A stretch of DNA of 26,995 nt. Source: a virus. Under the pieces are notes generated by a model. It was not told the DNA's origin, made no database searches, and worked only from the letters and a program-made list of their open reading frames with translations. Location of the stretch: the IMG/VR virus record IMGVR_UViG_3300032524_000110, positions 1 to 26,995 of that record. One strand, given 5' to 3'. Below are positions 6,086 through 14,245 of the stretch, piece by piece. Made by a program: the position numbers and the translations under genes. The stretch's first letter is position 1. Each line of letters begins with the position of its first letter.

Positions 6086-8556
6086 CCGAACAGCTCCCCG
6101 ATGAGGTCCGGCTCATCATCATCCTGCGGAGCCTTCCGGCCTTCCAGACGAGCCATCGCCAGCTCCAGGTAGTCCGGGTTGAGATCCAGACCCGTGTAGT
6201 CCCGACCGAGTCGCATGGCGACCACCCCGGTCGTCCCTGACCCGCTGAAGGTGTCCAGCACGACACAGGGCTCTGGGTCATGCGGGCCGCACTCGCAGGT
6301 CGGCCCCCACCCCGTCGTGATCCGCTTCTTCGGCTCGATGCCCCCCGCCCCCTTGAGCTTCAGCCGGTCGTAGTCGAGGGGGTCGTCACACTTGCGGTCG
6401 CCCGTCAGGTTCTCGCCGGTCCCCTCGTTCTTGATGCTCCCACCCTCCGTCTCCATGAGACGCTTCCATGGGCTCCGGCACATCGGGCAACGACCCCTCT
6501 CGCTGCTGCCCGCCTTGATGAACCGCTCGACCAGGGCAGGGGGCCAGACCGCGAAGTGAGCCCCCTTGTAGCCCGTCGTCGCCACCGCGAAGATGTCGCC
6601 CGGATTCTTGCCGGAGGTGTTGAACAGCCCGCGACCCACCCGCCGGGGACTGCCCGCCAGCGCACCGAGCTGCCCCTCCGTCTTGTCCATCTTCCGGCTG
6701 CCTTCACCGGACTCGAACCACTGCTGGGCCGGGGTGAAGTCACCATCGTCGTCGTAGCTGCCGTACTCCAGAGGGACACGGACGGCTTCGAGGTCGAAGT
6801 AGTACCGGGCCTGCTTGGCGAACAGGAAGACGTGCTCGTACTTGCAGGAGAAGCGGTCGGCCACGCTGCTCGGCATAGCGTTGCTATTGTGGGTCAAAAG
6901 ACCCGATGCCGTGCTGAACAGGTGGGGTTCATCCGCCACCTCGATGTCGTAGAAGATCCGCCCTTTCGCCTTACGGATGGCGAGGACCTCGGCCCTGGCC
7001 TTCTCGTTGTGGTGTCCGCTGCGGCTCCACCGCCACTCGCCTCTGAAGGTCGCCTTCCGACCCCCCTGATAGCTCGCGAACGCGGGCTTGAGCGTGAGAG
7101 TTGCCCCCAAACGAGCAGCCAGAGTTCGGAGATCGCTGGCGAGGTTCCTGTTCCGACAGAAGCCCAAGCGGAAACGGGGGTTCAGCGGGTCATCGTGCCC
7201 GTCGCCATGCAGGTAGCCCTCAACCACGGCCTTGAGGAATGAATCGCTTCGCTCCCAGCACCGCATGGACAGGTGCTTGTCCTGTGCCAACCTTCCGCTG
7301 ATGTAGATGTCGATGATCCCATGCAGGACAGGGCCATACAGGTTGATCGAAGCCGCTTGCCCTGTGGTCGGGTACATCTGGCAAGTGCCGTGGTACTTCG
7401 CAGCGATCCGGCAAAGCCTCTTGTAACGAGCCGTCTCCTTGACGTGGCTGGCGATCTGGATCGCCTTGCCATCGTCACCCTTGCTGCCCTCAGCCAAGTA
7501 CAGGCCACAGAACCAGCCCACATCCTCATCCGGCAACAGGGCTGGCTTCGTCGTGTTGTCGGGGAGTCGGGTGGAGGAGATGACATCCCCTGCAACAAGC
7601 TGACCGGCCTCTACCAGCCCTCGCTGAGTCGGCCATCGGTGCTCTGCCGTACAGGTGACCTTCTCTCCCGACCGGAACTCGATCTCCAACCCCTCTGCCT
7701 GGACCTTCTCCCACCGCACCACTTGAGTCCAGCTTGACCCACCCCACAGCTCCACTGTCGCGGGGTCAAGCCGCACCAGATCCTTCAGCATCGCGGGCAT
7801 CTCGCCCTTCTGCGTGCGAGCGTACAGCCGAGTTCCTGCTCCAAGGCACTTCTGCCAGATGATGTCGTTCCGCAGCCACCAGCCGTCCGCCTGCAAAGCC
7901 AGAGCGACCCGCCAGGGCACCCCCACCAGATCCTTGTCCTTCAGGCCCTCCACGCGAGGCTTCCCGATGATGATGTTGTCGCGGTAGTCCTCGTCGTCCT
8001 GCTGTCGCTGACCCTCCCGACCACCGAGGTTCGTGTAGTCCTTGGCCGCGTGGCTCATGTAGCTGTCGCCGAGGTTCAGCCAGAACGTCCCGGACGGGTG
8101 CAGCACCCGGTTGATCTCCCGCCCGATGAGGACGATGTGCTTCACGAACAGGTCGGGCGACGGCTCCAGCCCCAGACAGCCTCTCCAGCCGTCGCACTTC
8201 AGACAGAACGCGCTGGTCCGGGGAGTGAACCGGGACCGCTCCAGCGACCGCTGGATGCCCTCTGGGCTGATGGCGTTGCCACCGCTGGCTGCCCCGAGCG
8301 TGCTGCTGGACAGACCGCCTCCCTGGCTGATGCCCGGAAGCTCGTTGCCCCAGTCGTGTTCGCAGTCGGGGTCACCACCCCACACCTGCTGTTCGACCCC
8401 GTAGTCCCGCAGGGACCAGTAGGGGGGCGAGGTGCAGCAGACGTTGATGCTGTCGTCGGGCAGCAGCCGGAGAGCGTCGAGGACGTTCAAGCCGTAGTAG
8501 AGGTTGGCCTTGGGCGGGTCGTCCCCCAGGGCTCCTAGGACGATGGTCGGCTTCAT
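6082..8556 (-). CDS. SPPY-type DNA methyltransferase with LAGLIDADG intein
   Basis: The precursor has 824 residues. The exteins together make 503 residues, close to the 496 of the paralogue downstream. TSPPYW lies at 42-47 and VLDTFSGSGTTG at 766-777, a beta-class N4C/N6A DNA methyltransferase. Cysteine pairs FCLKC and RCPMC match those of the paralogue. An intein spans residues 237-557; removing it joins IIWQK to SNAMPSSV, which aligns with AKANCMPESV in the paralogue. The protein overlaps both neighbours by four bases (ATGA), so the methyltransferases are translationally coupled. It ends in LIGELFG. No restriction enzyme is seen nearby, so protection of phage DNA is the likely role. Confidence 0.92.
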   Translation of the reverse strand: MKPTIVLGALGDDPPKANLYYGLNVLDALRLLPDDSINVCCTSPPYWSLRDYGVEQQVWGGDPDCEHDWGNELPGISQGGGLSSSTLGAASGGNAISPEGIQRSLERSRFTPRTSAFCLKCDGWRGCLGLEPSPDLFVKHIVLIGREINRVLHPSGTFWLNLGDSYMSHAAKDYTNLGGREGQRQQDDEDYRDNIIIGKPRVEGLKDKDLVGVPWRVALALQADGWWLRNDIIWQKCLGAGTRLYARTQKGEMPAMLKDLVRLDPATVELWGGSSWTQVVRWEKVQAEGLEIEFRSGEKVTCTAEHRWPTQRGLVEAGQLVAGDVISSTRLPDNTTKPALLPDEDVGWFCGLYLAEGSKGDDGKAIQIASHVKETARYKRLCRIAAKYHGTCQMYPTTGQAASINLYGPVLHGIIDIYISGRLAQDKHLSMRCWERSDSFLKAVVEGYLHGDGHDDPLNPRFRLGFCRNRNLASDLRTLAARLGATLTLKPAFASYQGGRKATFRGEWRWSRSGHHNEKARAEVLAIRKAKGRIFYDIEVADEPHLFSTASGLLTHNSNAMPSSVADRFSCKYEHVFLFAKQARYYFDLEAVRVPLEYGSYDDDGDFTPAQQWFESGEGSRKMDKTEGQLGALAGSPRRVGRGLFNTSGKNPGDIFAVATTGYKGAHFAVWPPALVERFIKAGSSERGRCPMCRSPWKRLMETEGGSIKNEGTGENLTGDRKCDDPLDYDRLKLKGAGGIEPKKRITTGWGPTCECGPHDPEPCVVLDTFSGSGTTGVVAMRLGRDYTGLDLNPDYLELAMARLEGRKAPQDDDEPDLIGELFG
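6886..7848 (-). mobile_element. Intein with LAGLIDADG homing endonuclease
   Basis: This 321-residue in-frame element begins at Cys237 (CLGAGTRLY) and ends GLLTHN557 before Ser558. Block B is TCTAEH (301-306), with the expected T-x-x-H. Two LAGLIDADG-type helices are visible: GLYLAEGS (351-358) and VEGYLHGDG (445-453). Block F is YDIEV (536-540) and block G is the terminal HN. All residues for class 1 splicing (C1, block B His, HN, +1 Ser) are present, so splicing should work. It sits in a conserved segment of the catalytic domain, as inteins usually do. Confidence 0.93.
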
Positions 8557-9239
8557 CCGAACAGGTCTCCGATGGGGTCAATGGTCAGCCCACGCAGGTA
8601 GACCAGCTCGTCATGTTCCTTGCCCGCTGCGGCGAACACCGTACAGAGACGCTCGAAAGGCAACCACGACGCCCCTACCCCTTCACAGGCGATGACAGCC
8701 CCCTTGCGAGCCTCCACCCACCGGGCCAGGGCTTCGTAGTCGATGGCATCGCTGCCGTGGCGATAGCCCGTGCCGGGCTCACCTTGGTAGGGCGGGTCGA
8801 TGAACCAGGTGGCTTCCACGTCCGGGGCGTCGGTGTAGTCGCCCTCGATGAGAGTCCAGTGCTTCACCTTGTAGAGGTTGGCAGCCATGTAGGTCTTGCT
8901 GGCCCGCCAAGCATCCATCAAGAACGGTGTCGCCGTGACCTTGTTGTAGGTGAACCACCGCTTGCTCGCCATGTGGATGATGTGCAGGAACTCCGTCGTG
9001 ATCTCCCCCTCCACTGGGTCAGGGAAGGCTCTGATGTCCCCCTCCGTGGCCTCATCGATCAGCCACCGCCACAGGGCAGCGACCTGCGGGTCCTTCTCGA
9101 TCAGGATGACCTGGTGAGTCCACCGACTACCGAACAGGGAGTAGGCCGCCGAGCCTGCGAAGGGCTCCACGATGACCTGATGAGGTGGGTGGGGGTAGAC
9201 CCCGGCCAGCCTCTTCTTCCTGCCGTAGTAGTAGAACAT
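8553..9239 (-). CDS. D12-class N6-adenine DNA methyltransferase (Dam-like)
   Basis: The 228-residue product has the alpha-class order: an N-terminal YYGRKKRL (4-11), SAM motif EPFAGSAAY (25-33) and catalytic DPPY (148-151). Family knowledge makes it an N6-adenine methylase of the Dam/D12 type; the site cannot be read off. It is coupled to the downstream SPPY methyltransferase by ATGA and to the upstream MazG-like gene by TGATG. Its last residues, PIGDLFG, copy the tail of the two beta-class enzymes although the folds are different. Confidence 0.9.
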   Translation of the reverse strand: MFYYYGRKKRLAGVYPHPPHQVIVEPFAGSAAYSLFGSRWTHQVILIEKDPQVAALWRWLIDEATEGDIRAFPDPVEGEITTEFLHIIHMASKRWFTYNKVTATPFLMDAWRASKTYMAANLYKVKHWTLIEGDYTDAPDVEATWFIDPPYQGEPGTGYRHGSDAIDYEALARWVEARKGAVIACEGVGASWLPFERLCTVFAAAGKEHDELVYLRGLTIDPIGDLFG

Positions 9240-9754
9240 CAGGCTCGCTTGCCGCCGTGACGGAAGGGGCGAGTCTGGTTGAAGGCGTGCTTCTCGGCCA
9301 TGATCGCCTGAAGGTCGATGCCCACATGCCCGCAGAAGTCGAGCACCCGGATCACGATGTCCGCCAGCTCGCTCGGGACACCCTCCGGCTTCGTGGGCTT
9401 CTCCGGCTTGTAGTACGTCTCGGTGATCTCGTGACCGTCCCGGTACTCCTCGAACGCCTCGGCGACCTCGCAGGTCATCATCAGCATCAAGGCAGCGAAG
9501 TCCGGCTCACCCTCCCGCCAGCCCTTGCTGACGGCGTAGTCGTCCACGGCCTGCTGCCACTCGCGGATGGTCTGGGGGAGGTCAGCAGCGGTGGCGTTCA
9601 GCTTCCGCCAGAGAGCCTGCTTGTCGGCCTCTACCTTGAAGGCCCGCAGCTCTCTGAGCCACTTGGCGAGCTGCTCGTGCTCTGCTCCACAGGGGGCGTC
9701 CCCGTGCTCTGCGGACTTCTCCTCCGCGTGGTCAATGGCGTCATCCAGGGTCAC
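9239..9754 (-). CDS. MazG-like nucleotide pyrophosphohydrolase
   Basis: The 171-residue product joins an N-terminal helical segment ending in EQLAKWLREL (27-36), seen on many phage proteins, to a MazG-type domain. The metal-binding pattern is CEVAEAFEE (95-103) followed by ELADIVIRVLDF (129-140), matching EExxE plus ExxD. It would hydrolyse (d)NTPs or related nucleotides to monophosphate and pyrophosphate; phage members may clean the nucleotide pool or lower ppGpp. The start is GTG with GGAGG five bases upstream. Confidence 0.82.
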   Translation of the reverse strand: MTLDDAIDHAEEKSAEHGDAPCGAEHEQLAKWLRELRAFKVEADKQALWRKLNATAADLPQTIREWQQAVDDYAVSKGWREGEPDFAALMLMMTCEVAEAFEEYRDGHEITETYYKPEKPTKPEGVPSELADIVIRVLDFCGHVGIDLQAIMAEKHAFNQTRPFRHGGKRA

Positions 9755-9784
9755 GGGAGCCTCCGTCGAACGGTTGTAGACCGT

Positions 9785-10327
9785 CTACCCGGTGGCGTCG
9801 TACCAGCACCCCCGACACCGGGCCTCGTACTGCGAAGCCCCGACCTCGATCTGCTGCACCTTACCTGTGAGGTGGTAGCTCCTATTGGCCGGTTCCCCAC
9901 ACTGGATGCAGACCGCGTGCAGCTTCGCCACCGTCTCCGCGATGGCCATCAGACCGGGGATAGGACCGAACGGCTTGCCCGAAGAATCCAGGTCCAGACC
10001 CGCCACGATGACCCGAACACCGAGGTTCGCCCACCGCTCGCAGAAGTCCACGAGGTCCAGCCCGAAGAACTGAGCCTCGTCGATGCCGATGACCTCGAAG
10101 CCACGGGCGTTCCGCTCGATGGCCGCGATGGTCTTCAACGGATGGGCGTCGAAGGTGACCCCGGTGTGGCAACCGATCTGGGCGGTGTGGTAGCGGTCGT
10201 CCGATGCGTGCTTGAACGCCTTGACGGCCTTCTGCGCGATCTTCGCTCGCCGGAGCAGGCGGACCAGCTCTTCGGACTTGCCGCTGAACATGCAGCCGGT
10301 GATGACCTCGATGCGACCTCGGTACAC
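9785..10327 (-). CDS. tdk: Thymidine kinase (type II)
   Basis: The 180-residue enzyme phosphorylates thymidine to dTMP with ATP. It has the P-loop GCMFSGKSEE (11-20), the Walker B-like IDEAQFF (about 92-98), and the four-cysteine zinc site CIQC and CRGC in the C-terminal lasso region. Length is typical for bacterial and phage type II kinases. The start is GTG with GGGAGG five bases upstream. The stop codon lies in CGGGTAG, 30 bases before the next gene, one of several such junctions. Confidence 0.95.
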   Translation of the reverse strand: MYRGRIEVITGCMFSGKSEELVRLLRRAKIAQKAVKAFKHASDDRYHTAQIGCHTGVTFDAHPLKTIAAIERNARGFEVIGIDEAQFFGLDLVDFCERWANLGVRVIVAGLDLDSSGKPFGPIPGLMAIAETVAKLHAVCIQCGEPANRSYHLTGKVQQIEVGASQYEARCRGCWYDATG

Positions 10328-10350
10328 AGACGCCTCCCGTCAGGTGGAAT

Positions 10351-10818
10351 CTACCCGCTGCGCTCGATCATCCGGTGGGGGCAGACCGTGTTCGCAGCGA
10401 TGAACCGAGAAGCGACCCGGCTCACTGACGGTCGGGGGTCGGATACACCCTTGACCAGCTCCTTGCGGATGCCACGGATCTCCTGCGCGATCAACGGCAG
10501 GGGTCGGTCGTCATGGAACTCTTCCAACCACGTCCGGGCCATGTCCGCCATGGCCTCACCGAACTCGCGGTAGGTACCCACCTTGTCCAGCGTGGTCGCC
10601 TCCTCCGCGAACGCCTCGATGGTCATCAGGTGCTTGCAGATGCAGTCGGGACAGTGCTTGTACGGGTGCTGGAGGTGATCCTCCAACAGGAGCATCTGCT
10701 TGGCGATCTCCCGCAGGTTGAACAGCGGGTCCATCAAGCTCAGTCGCTCGACCTGCTCGCCACAGGCAGCCTTGAACCGGAGGGCAGCTTGACGACGCTG
10801 TGCGATGCGGTTGTCCAT
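10351..10818 (-). CDS. Conserved-looking phage protein with CPDC motif
   Basis: The 155-residue product is helical. Its centre reads LLLEDHLQHPYKHCPDCICK, with a Cys trio followed by KHLMTIEAFAEEA, and a further Cys near the C-terminus (TVCPH). The LLEDHL...C..C..KHL pattern resembles a conserved phage protein of unknown role. The ATG at 10818 is six bases after GAGG, better than the TTG at 10821. It ends GGG TAG 23 bases before the thymidine kinase start. Confidence 0.7.
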   Translation of the reverse strand: MDNRIAQRRQAALRFKAACGEQVERLSLMDPLFNLREIAKQMLLLEDHLQHPYKHCPDCICKHLMTIEAFAEEATTLDKVGTYREFGEAMADMARTWLEEFHDDRPLPLIAQEIRGIRKELVKGVSDPRPSVSRVASRFIAANTVCPHRMIERSG

Positions 10819-10850
10819 CAACTACCTCGCAGGATAGGCGGACTAGCGGG

Positions 10851-11504
10851 TCAGTCCAGGTCGGGAGCCTCGAACCCCTTGTCGGTCTTCTTGACCTCGT
10901 AGCCTGCGTCCTTCGTTGCCTTGACGATCTTCCGTACATCCTCTGCACGGTTCACTGCCTGAGCCGTCTCCAGCTCCCGGAGGGCCTTCCGCTGCTTGGC
11001 GTCGAGCTTCATGTTGCCCCGTGCCGTCATCTCGCCCGTGTCCTTGTCCTGACGACGGGAGGTGAGCCCCAGGGTTCCGGGCTTGAGCAGCTTCACCAGG
11101 CGGGGGTCCATGCTGTGCATGGCGATGTCCCACTGGAGGTCCAGGAACACGCCCGCACAGACGTTCACCGGCTGGCCGTTGAGGATGGTCGGGAGCCGTT
11201 CCTTGACCAGACTGATGCCCGTCCGGGTCTTCAGCTCCAGGTCGAGGAAGTAGAGCGGCATGGGGGCGGCGGGCTGGTTGAACGTCAGCTTGAACTGGAC
11301 GCCGATCCGGTGGTCACCCACAAGGAACCGGGGCCTGTCCAGCGTGCCCCAGCCGTGGATGATGAGCTGGATGTCCTCGGCCTCGACAAGCCGGTGGATG
11401 ACCTCCTGCTCGTCTTCCGACATGGGGACGTACAGCCCTCGGCGATTGCCACCGCCGAAGATGTTCTTGCCGCCGTGCTTGCCGATCTTCTTGTCTTTGC
11501 TCAT
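10851..11504 (-). CDS. Hypothetical protein (217 aa)
   Basis: No family was recognised. The N-terminus is basic and Gly-rich (KHGGKNIFGGGNRRG), suggesting contact with nucleic acid. The middle is beta-rich (QLIIHGWG, VGVQFKLTF, LYFLDLELKTRTG) and the last 60 residues are charged and helical with many Lys and Arg. Three ATGs are clustered at 11525, 11510 and 11504; the last forms ATGA with the upstream stop and has an AGG at proper distance, so it is preferred. Confidence 0.72.
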   Translation of the reverse strand: MSKDKKIGKHGGKNIFGGGNRRGLYVPMSEDEQEVIHRLVEAEDIQLIIHGWGTLDRPRFLVGDHRIGVQFKLTFNQPAAPMPLYFLDLELKTRTGISLVKERLPTILNGQPVNVCAGVFLDLQWDIAMHSMDPRLVKLLKPGTLGLTSRRQDKDTGEMTARGNMKLDAKQRKALRELETAQAVNRAEDVRKIVKATKDAGYEVKKTDKGFEAPDLD

Positions 11505-11986
11505 CGACATACCTGGACGTGACATGCGCGGGGACGGCCTTCCCGCAGGCCAGGGAAGAAGATGACCTGCTTGCCTGAGATCGGTAGTCGTCCATCGACG
11601 ACTTCGCTCTCGTGGAGGTGATAGCTCACGCGGTCGTTTCCCATGACGAAACCGTACCGACGTTGCGTGTCGAACGACTCAACTTCTCCAACGAGCATCA
11701 CCGGAGCTGTCACCCGTTCCACCCGATCTGCCCGTGGGGCCTTACCGCCAGGCTCACCCGCCGGAGCTTCGACATCCACCAGCTCGCCAAGAATCGGCGG
11801 GGGCGGGTCTGCCGTGATGGAGCAGCGGGGGGAGCCGGGACAGCCCGGACACCGAGCAACCTCGACATCGCTGCCGGACTGGAAGGTGGCCAGGTGGAAG
11901 AAGACCTCGAAGCCCGAGTCATCCCGCAAGAAGCCGTACAGCTTCTCGGGGATGTACTTGAGCACCCGCATCCTGAATTGGGGCAC
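11501..11986 (-). CDS. Protein with two cold-shock-like domains
   Basis: The 161 residues look like two cold-shock-type beta barrels. The first covers about 6-35 (YIPEKLYGFLRDDSG then EVFFHLATF), matching the GFGFI...DVFVH pattern. The second covers about 95-158 (GEVESFDTQRRYGFVMGND, then VSYHLHESEV). Between them lies a proline-rich linker with a cysteine cluster (CPGCPGSPRCS). Cold-shock domains bind single-stranded nucleic acids; a phage version could act as an RNA chaperone or an ssDNA-binding accessory. The GTG start has GGAG four bases upstream. Confidence 0.68.
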   Translation of the reverse strand: MPQFRMRVLKYIPEKLYGFLRDDSGFEVFFHLATFQSGSDVEVARCPGCPGSPRCSITADPPPPILGELVDVEAPAGEPGGKAPRADRVERVTAPVMLVGEVESFDTQRRYGFVMGNDRVSYHLHESEVVDGRLPISGKQVIFFPGLREGRPRACHVQVCR

Positions 11987-12000
11987 GGGTCTCCAGACGG

Positions 12001-12639
12001 CTAGGCGAAGTGTGCGTCGAGGGCGGCGACGATGTTCCGCTTGGACTGGCTGCCTTCCACCGTGACACCGTGGTCATCGGCGATGGCGAGCAGGGTCTTC
12101 TTCGTCATGCCCATGTCGTAGGTGGGCTTCTCCGACACCTCGTCGGCGGCCACACCCTCATCGTCCGCCGAGTCGTCGCCGTCGTCATCATCGGTCGTGT
12201 TGTCGGAGGCCGCGATCTCGTCGTCCTCGTCGTCGAACGGGGCGGGCTCGTCCGCATCGGTGTCGTTCGACACCTCTGCCTCGGCCACCAGGGGCTCGTC
12301 ATCGTCCACTTCGGGCTCGCCGTGGTCGTGCTCCTCGTGGTCGATGTCCTTGCCGTGGTCCCGGCCCGCGTGCTTGCCGTCGTGCTTGGCGTCACGCGGC
12401 CCGATGCTGACCTCATCGTCCTCGGTGCCGAACACTTCGTCCTCACCGGGCTTGATGACGACCTCCACGATCCCCACCGGGACGTGGATCTCATCGGCGA
12501 TCTCGACACCGGCAGCCTGCTCCAGGGCAGCCTGCTCGATGGCTGCCATGACGTTCGGGGCGTTGGCGGCGTTGGGGATGGGTGCGGGCGCATTCGCCTT
12601 GATCTGGCGCATACGAGAGGCTGGGGGCTTGTACGACAT
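12001..12639 (-). CDS. Acidic protein with C-terminal SAP/HeH-like domain
   Basis: The 212-residue product has a basic, Ala/Pro-rich N-terminus, a long Asp/Glu-rich middle (about 95-172) also rich in His, and a C-terminal helix-extension-helix-like segment: DMGMTKKTLLAIADDHGV followed by SKRNIVAALDAHF. Such domains bind nucleic acid. The acidic tract may mimic DNA or act as a spacer. AGGAG is seven bases before the ATG. The role is unknown; a virion or histone-like role is possible but unproven. Confidence 0.72.
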   Translation of the reverse strand: MSYKPPASRMRQIKANAPAPIPNAANAPNVMAAIEQAALEQAAGVEIADEIHVPVGIVEVVIKPGEDEVFGTEDDEVSIGPRDAKHDGKHAGRDHGKDIDHEEHDHGEPEVDDDEPLVAEAEVSNDTDADEPAPFDDEDDEIAASDNTTDDDDGDDSADDEGVAADEVSEKPTYDMGMTKKTLLAIADDHGVTVEGSQSKRNIVAALDAHFA

Positions 12640-12653
12640 GGCTGTTCTCCTGT

Positions 12654-13037
12654 TCAGGCGTTGGCGATGAGGCCCTTGATGAGCCCCGCGAAGAGCTGCC
12701 CGAACGTATCGCCGACCTTCACGGCGAAATCCCGAGCCGCGATCTTGTCGTCGGCCTCGGCGTTCTGGAGCTTCGCTACAAAGTCGGAAGCGGTACGAGG
12801 ACTGGCCCAGTCGATCTCGGGCACCTCGTTGTTGATGAGGGAGTCGATGGCCTTGCGAGCCATGTCGATCCCCTCCATGCCGTGTGCGTCCACAGCATCA
12901 CCGAGCAGGGCGAGAGCGGTCGCCTTCCACGGCTGGTCAGCGTCACCAGCCAGGTCGTCGAACTTGTCGGAGAGGGCGTCCACCCCGGCCTGGCCGATGG
13001 TGTCCACGAGGCCGTCGAGAATGCTCTTGAAGTCCAT
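12654..13037 (-). CDS. Hypothetical helical protein (127 aa)
   Basis: The product (MDFKSILDGLVDTIG...) is amphipathic and helical, with a C-terminal LFAGLIKGLIANA segment that could contact a membrane. The ATG at 13037 overlaps the lipoprotein stop by one base (TGATG), making the two genes coupled. No family was recognised. Confidence 0.68.
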   Translation of the reverse strand: MDFKSILDGLVDTIGQAGVDALSDKFDDLAGDADQPWKATALALLGDAVDAHGMEGIDMARKAIDSLINNEVPEIDWASPRTASDFVAKLQNAEADDKIAARDFAVKVGDTFGQLFAGLIKGLIANA

Positions 13038-13468
13038 CACTCACCGCCTTCGGGGGTCGTCGGGGTCAGGTCGGGGACGGGGGCCGCCACCGGGGTCATG
13101 GTCGGGGGGAGTTCCGGGCAGAGCGAGCTGCTCGGCGGGATCTCCGGCGGGATCTTCGGCGGGCGGTCGGTCGTGATGCTCGCGTTGTAGAGCGCCATCG
13201 CCTTGTGCCACGCGGCCCGTGCCCCGATGGTCAGGACGTAGTCAGCGGAGTCGCGGCACGTCTTGGTCTCGAAGACCTGAGCGTCGTCGCACAGACAGCC
13301 GGACTCCATGAAATCCTTGAGCAAGGCCGCCTGCGCGGTGGCCCAGGAGTCGTACTGGTTCAGCTCGGTCTGGTAGACCGTGGAGTCGCGGACGACGTAC
13401 TGCTTCGGACAGCCCGTGAGGGCAGCCACGAAGGCGAGGGAGACCAACAGCAGGATCAGACGCTTCAC
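13037..13468 (-). CDS. Lipoprotein, proline-rich C-terminus
   Basis: A GTG at 13468 with GGAGG five bases upstream gives a 143-residue protein with a clear lipoprotein signal: KR, a hydrophobic run and a lipobox LTGC with Cys20. The mature part has two closely spaced Cys (CLC) and ends in a proline-rich stretch with repeated PPxIPP. It would be lipid-anchored in the cell envelope. Its position beside a two-helix membrane protein suggests a lysis or envelope module; an outer-membrane spanin is possible but it is larger than typical Rz1 proteins. Confidence 0.75.
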   Translation of the reverse strand: MKRLILLLVSLAFVAALTGCPKQYVVRDSTVYQTELNQYDSWATAQAALLKDFMESGCLCDDAQVFETKTCRDSADYVLTIGARAAWHKAMALYNASITTDRPPKIPPEIPPSSSLCPELPPTMTPVAAPVPDLTPTTPEGGE

Positions 13469-13505
13469 GGTGTCCTCCAAGGATTCTTGTTTTCTCGACA
13501 CGACA

Positions 13506-13904
13506 CTACCCGCCTTCCTCGTCATCAGACTCGACGGGATCTCCGGTCGCGGGCTCATCGACAGGAGCCGCGACCGGCGGGGTGGCTGGGGGCTTGTGCT
13601 GGCCGTTCGTGGTGGCGATTCCGCCCATCGAGAAGTTCTGACCAGCCCCGGCCGCGATCTGAGCGATGCGGGTGTACTTGTCCAGCCCCGCCTGCCCGCC
13701 GATGTAGAGGGCTTCGATGGCTCCGGCGATGATGACGATGGCCAGCGCGATGCTGCCGATGAACACGTCGATCTTCGCTTCCTTGATGCCCACCAGGAGC
13801 ACCGCGATGAGCACGACCTTCCAGGTCGCCTCCGACACCAGGAAGGCCACGAACTTCTTGCTCTGGAGCGGGCTCTTGCCCGTGATGTCGTCGGAGTCAG
13901 CCAT
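13506..13904 (-). CDS. Two-helix membrane protein, holin-like
   Basis: The 132-residue product has hydrophobic segments at about 18-40 (ending KVVLIAVLLVGI) and 47-70 (around IGSIALAIVIIAGAIEALYI), then a soluble Ala/Pro-rich tail with an acidic end (ESDDEEGG). Two helices and a charged tail fit class II holins, but no holin family motif is certain. It overlaps the upstream gene (TGATG) and its stop is within CGGGTAG, 38 bases before the lipoprotein start. Confidence 0.68.
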   Translation of the reverse strand: MADSDDITGKSPLQSKKFVAFLVSEATWKVVLIAVLLVGIKEAKIDVFIGSIALAIVIIAGAIEALYIGGQAGLDKYTRIAQIAAGAGQNFSMGGIATTNGQHKPPATPPVAAPVDEPATGDPVESDDEEGG

Positions 13905-14245
13905 CAGTTGCCCCCTCTGCGGGTCCCGCCGTAGCGGCCCGTCGTGTGGACTCCAGGCTTGTTCAAGGCCGACTGGAAAGCGTCTTCGACGGCCTTGTAG
14001 TCGGGAGCCATGAACGTCGCCGACATCATCAGCGCACGCAGCCGGTCCTGCTCGTCGGGGAGCATGTTCGGCACCAGCAGGTTGAACGAGGCACGGGCGG
14101 CGGGGATCGTCCGCAAGAACTGGACGATTGACTCATCAGACAACCGGATGGGGTTGCTCTCGTCGTCGTTGACGCCTTTGAGCAAGTTCAGGCTGCTGTT
14201 GTTGAGCCACCACTCGGCCACAAATACCCCTGGGAGGTAGAGCAT
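13904..14245 (-). CDS. Hypothetical protein (113 aa), start in a hairpin
   Basis: The product has no recognised family (core IRLSDESIVQFLRTIPAARA; tail Gly/Arg-rich GRYGGTRRGGN). The ATG at 14245 and its ribosome site lie inside a 13-bp perfect hairpin (14232-14260). A GTG at codon 9 has AGGGG five bases upstream and lies outside the hairpin, so it is a serious alternative start (14221) that would remove the first eight residues. It is coupled to the membrane protein downstream (TGATG). Confidence 0.65.
   Translation of the reverse strand: MLYLPGVFVAEWWLNNSSLNLLKGVNDDESNPIRLSDESIVQFLRTIPAARASFNLLVPNMLPDEQDRLRALMMSATFMAPDYKAVEDAFQSALNKPGVHTTGRYGGTRRGGN

Noticed and set aside
4595-9239. Restriction-modification system
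   Set aside because: Three methyltransferases but no recognisable restriction endonuclease or specificity subunit nearby; self-protection of phage DNA is simpler.
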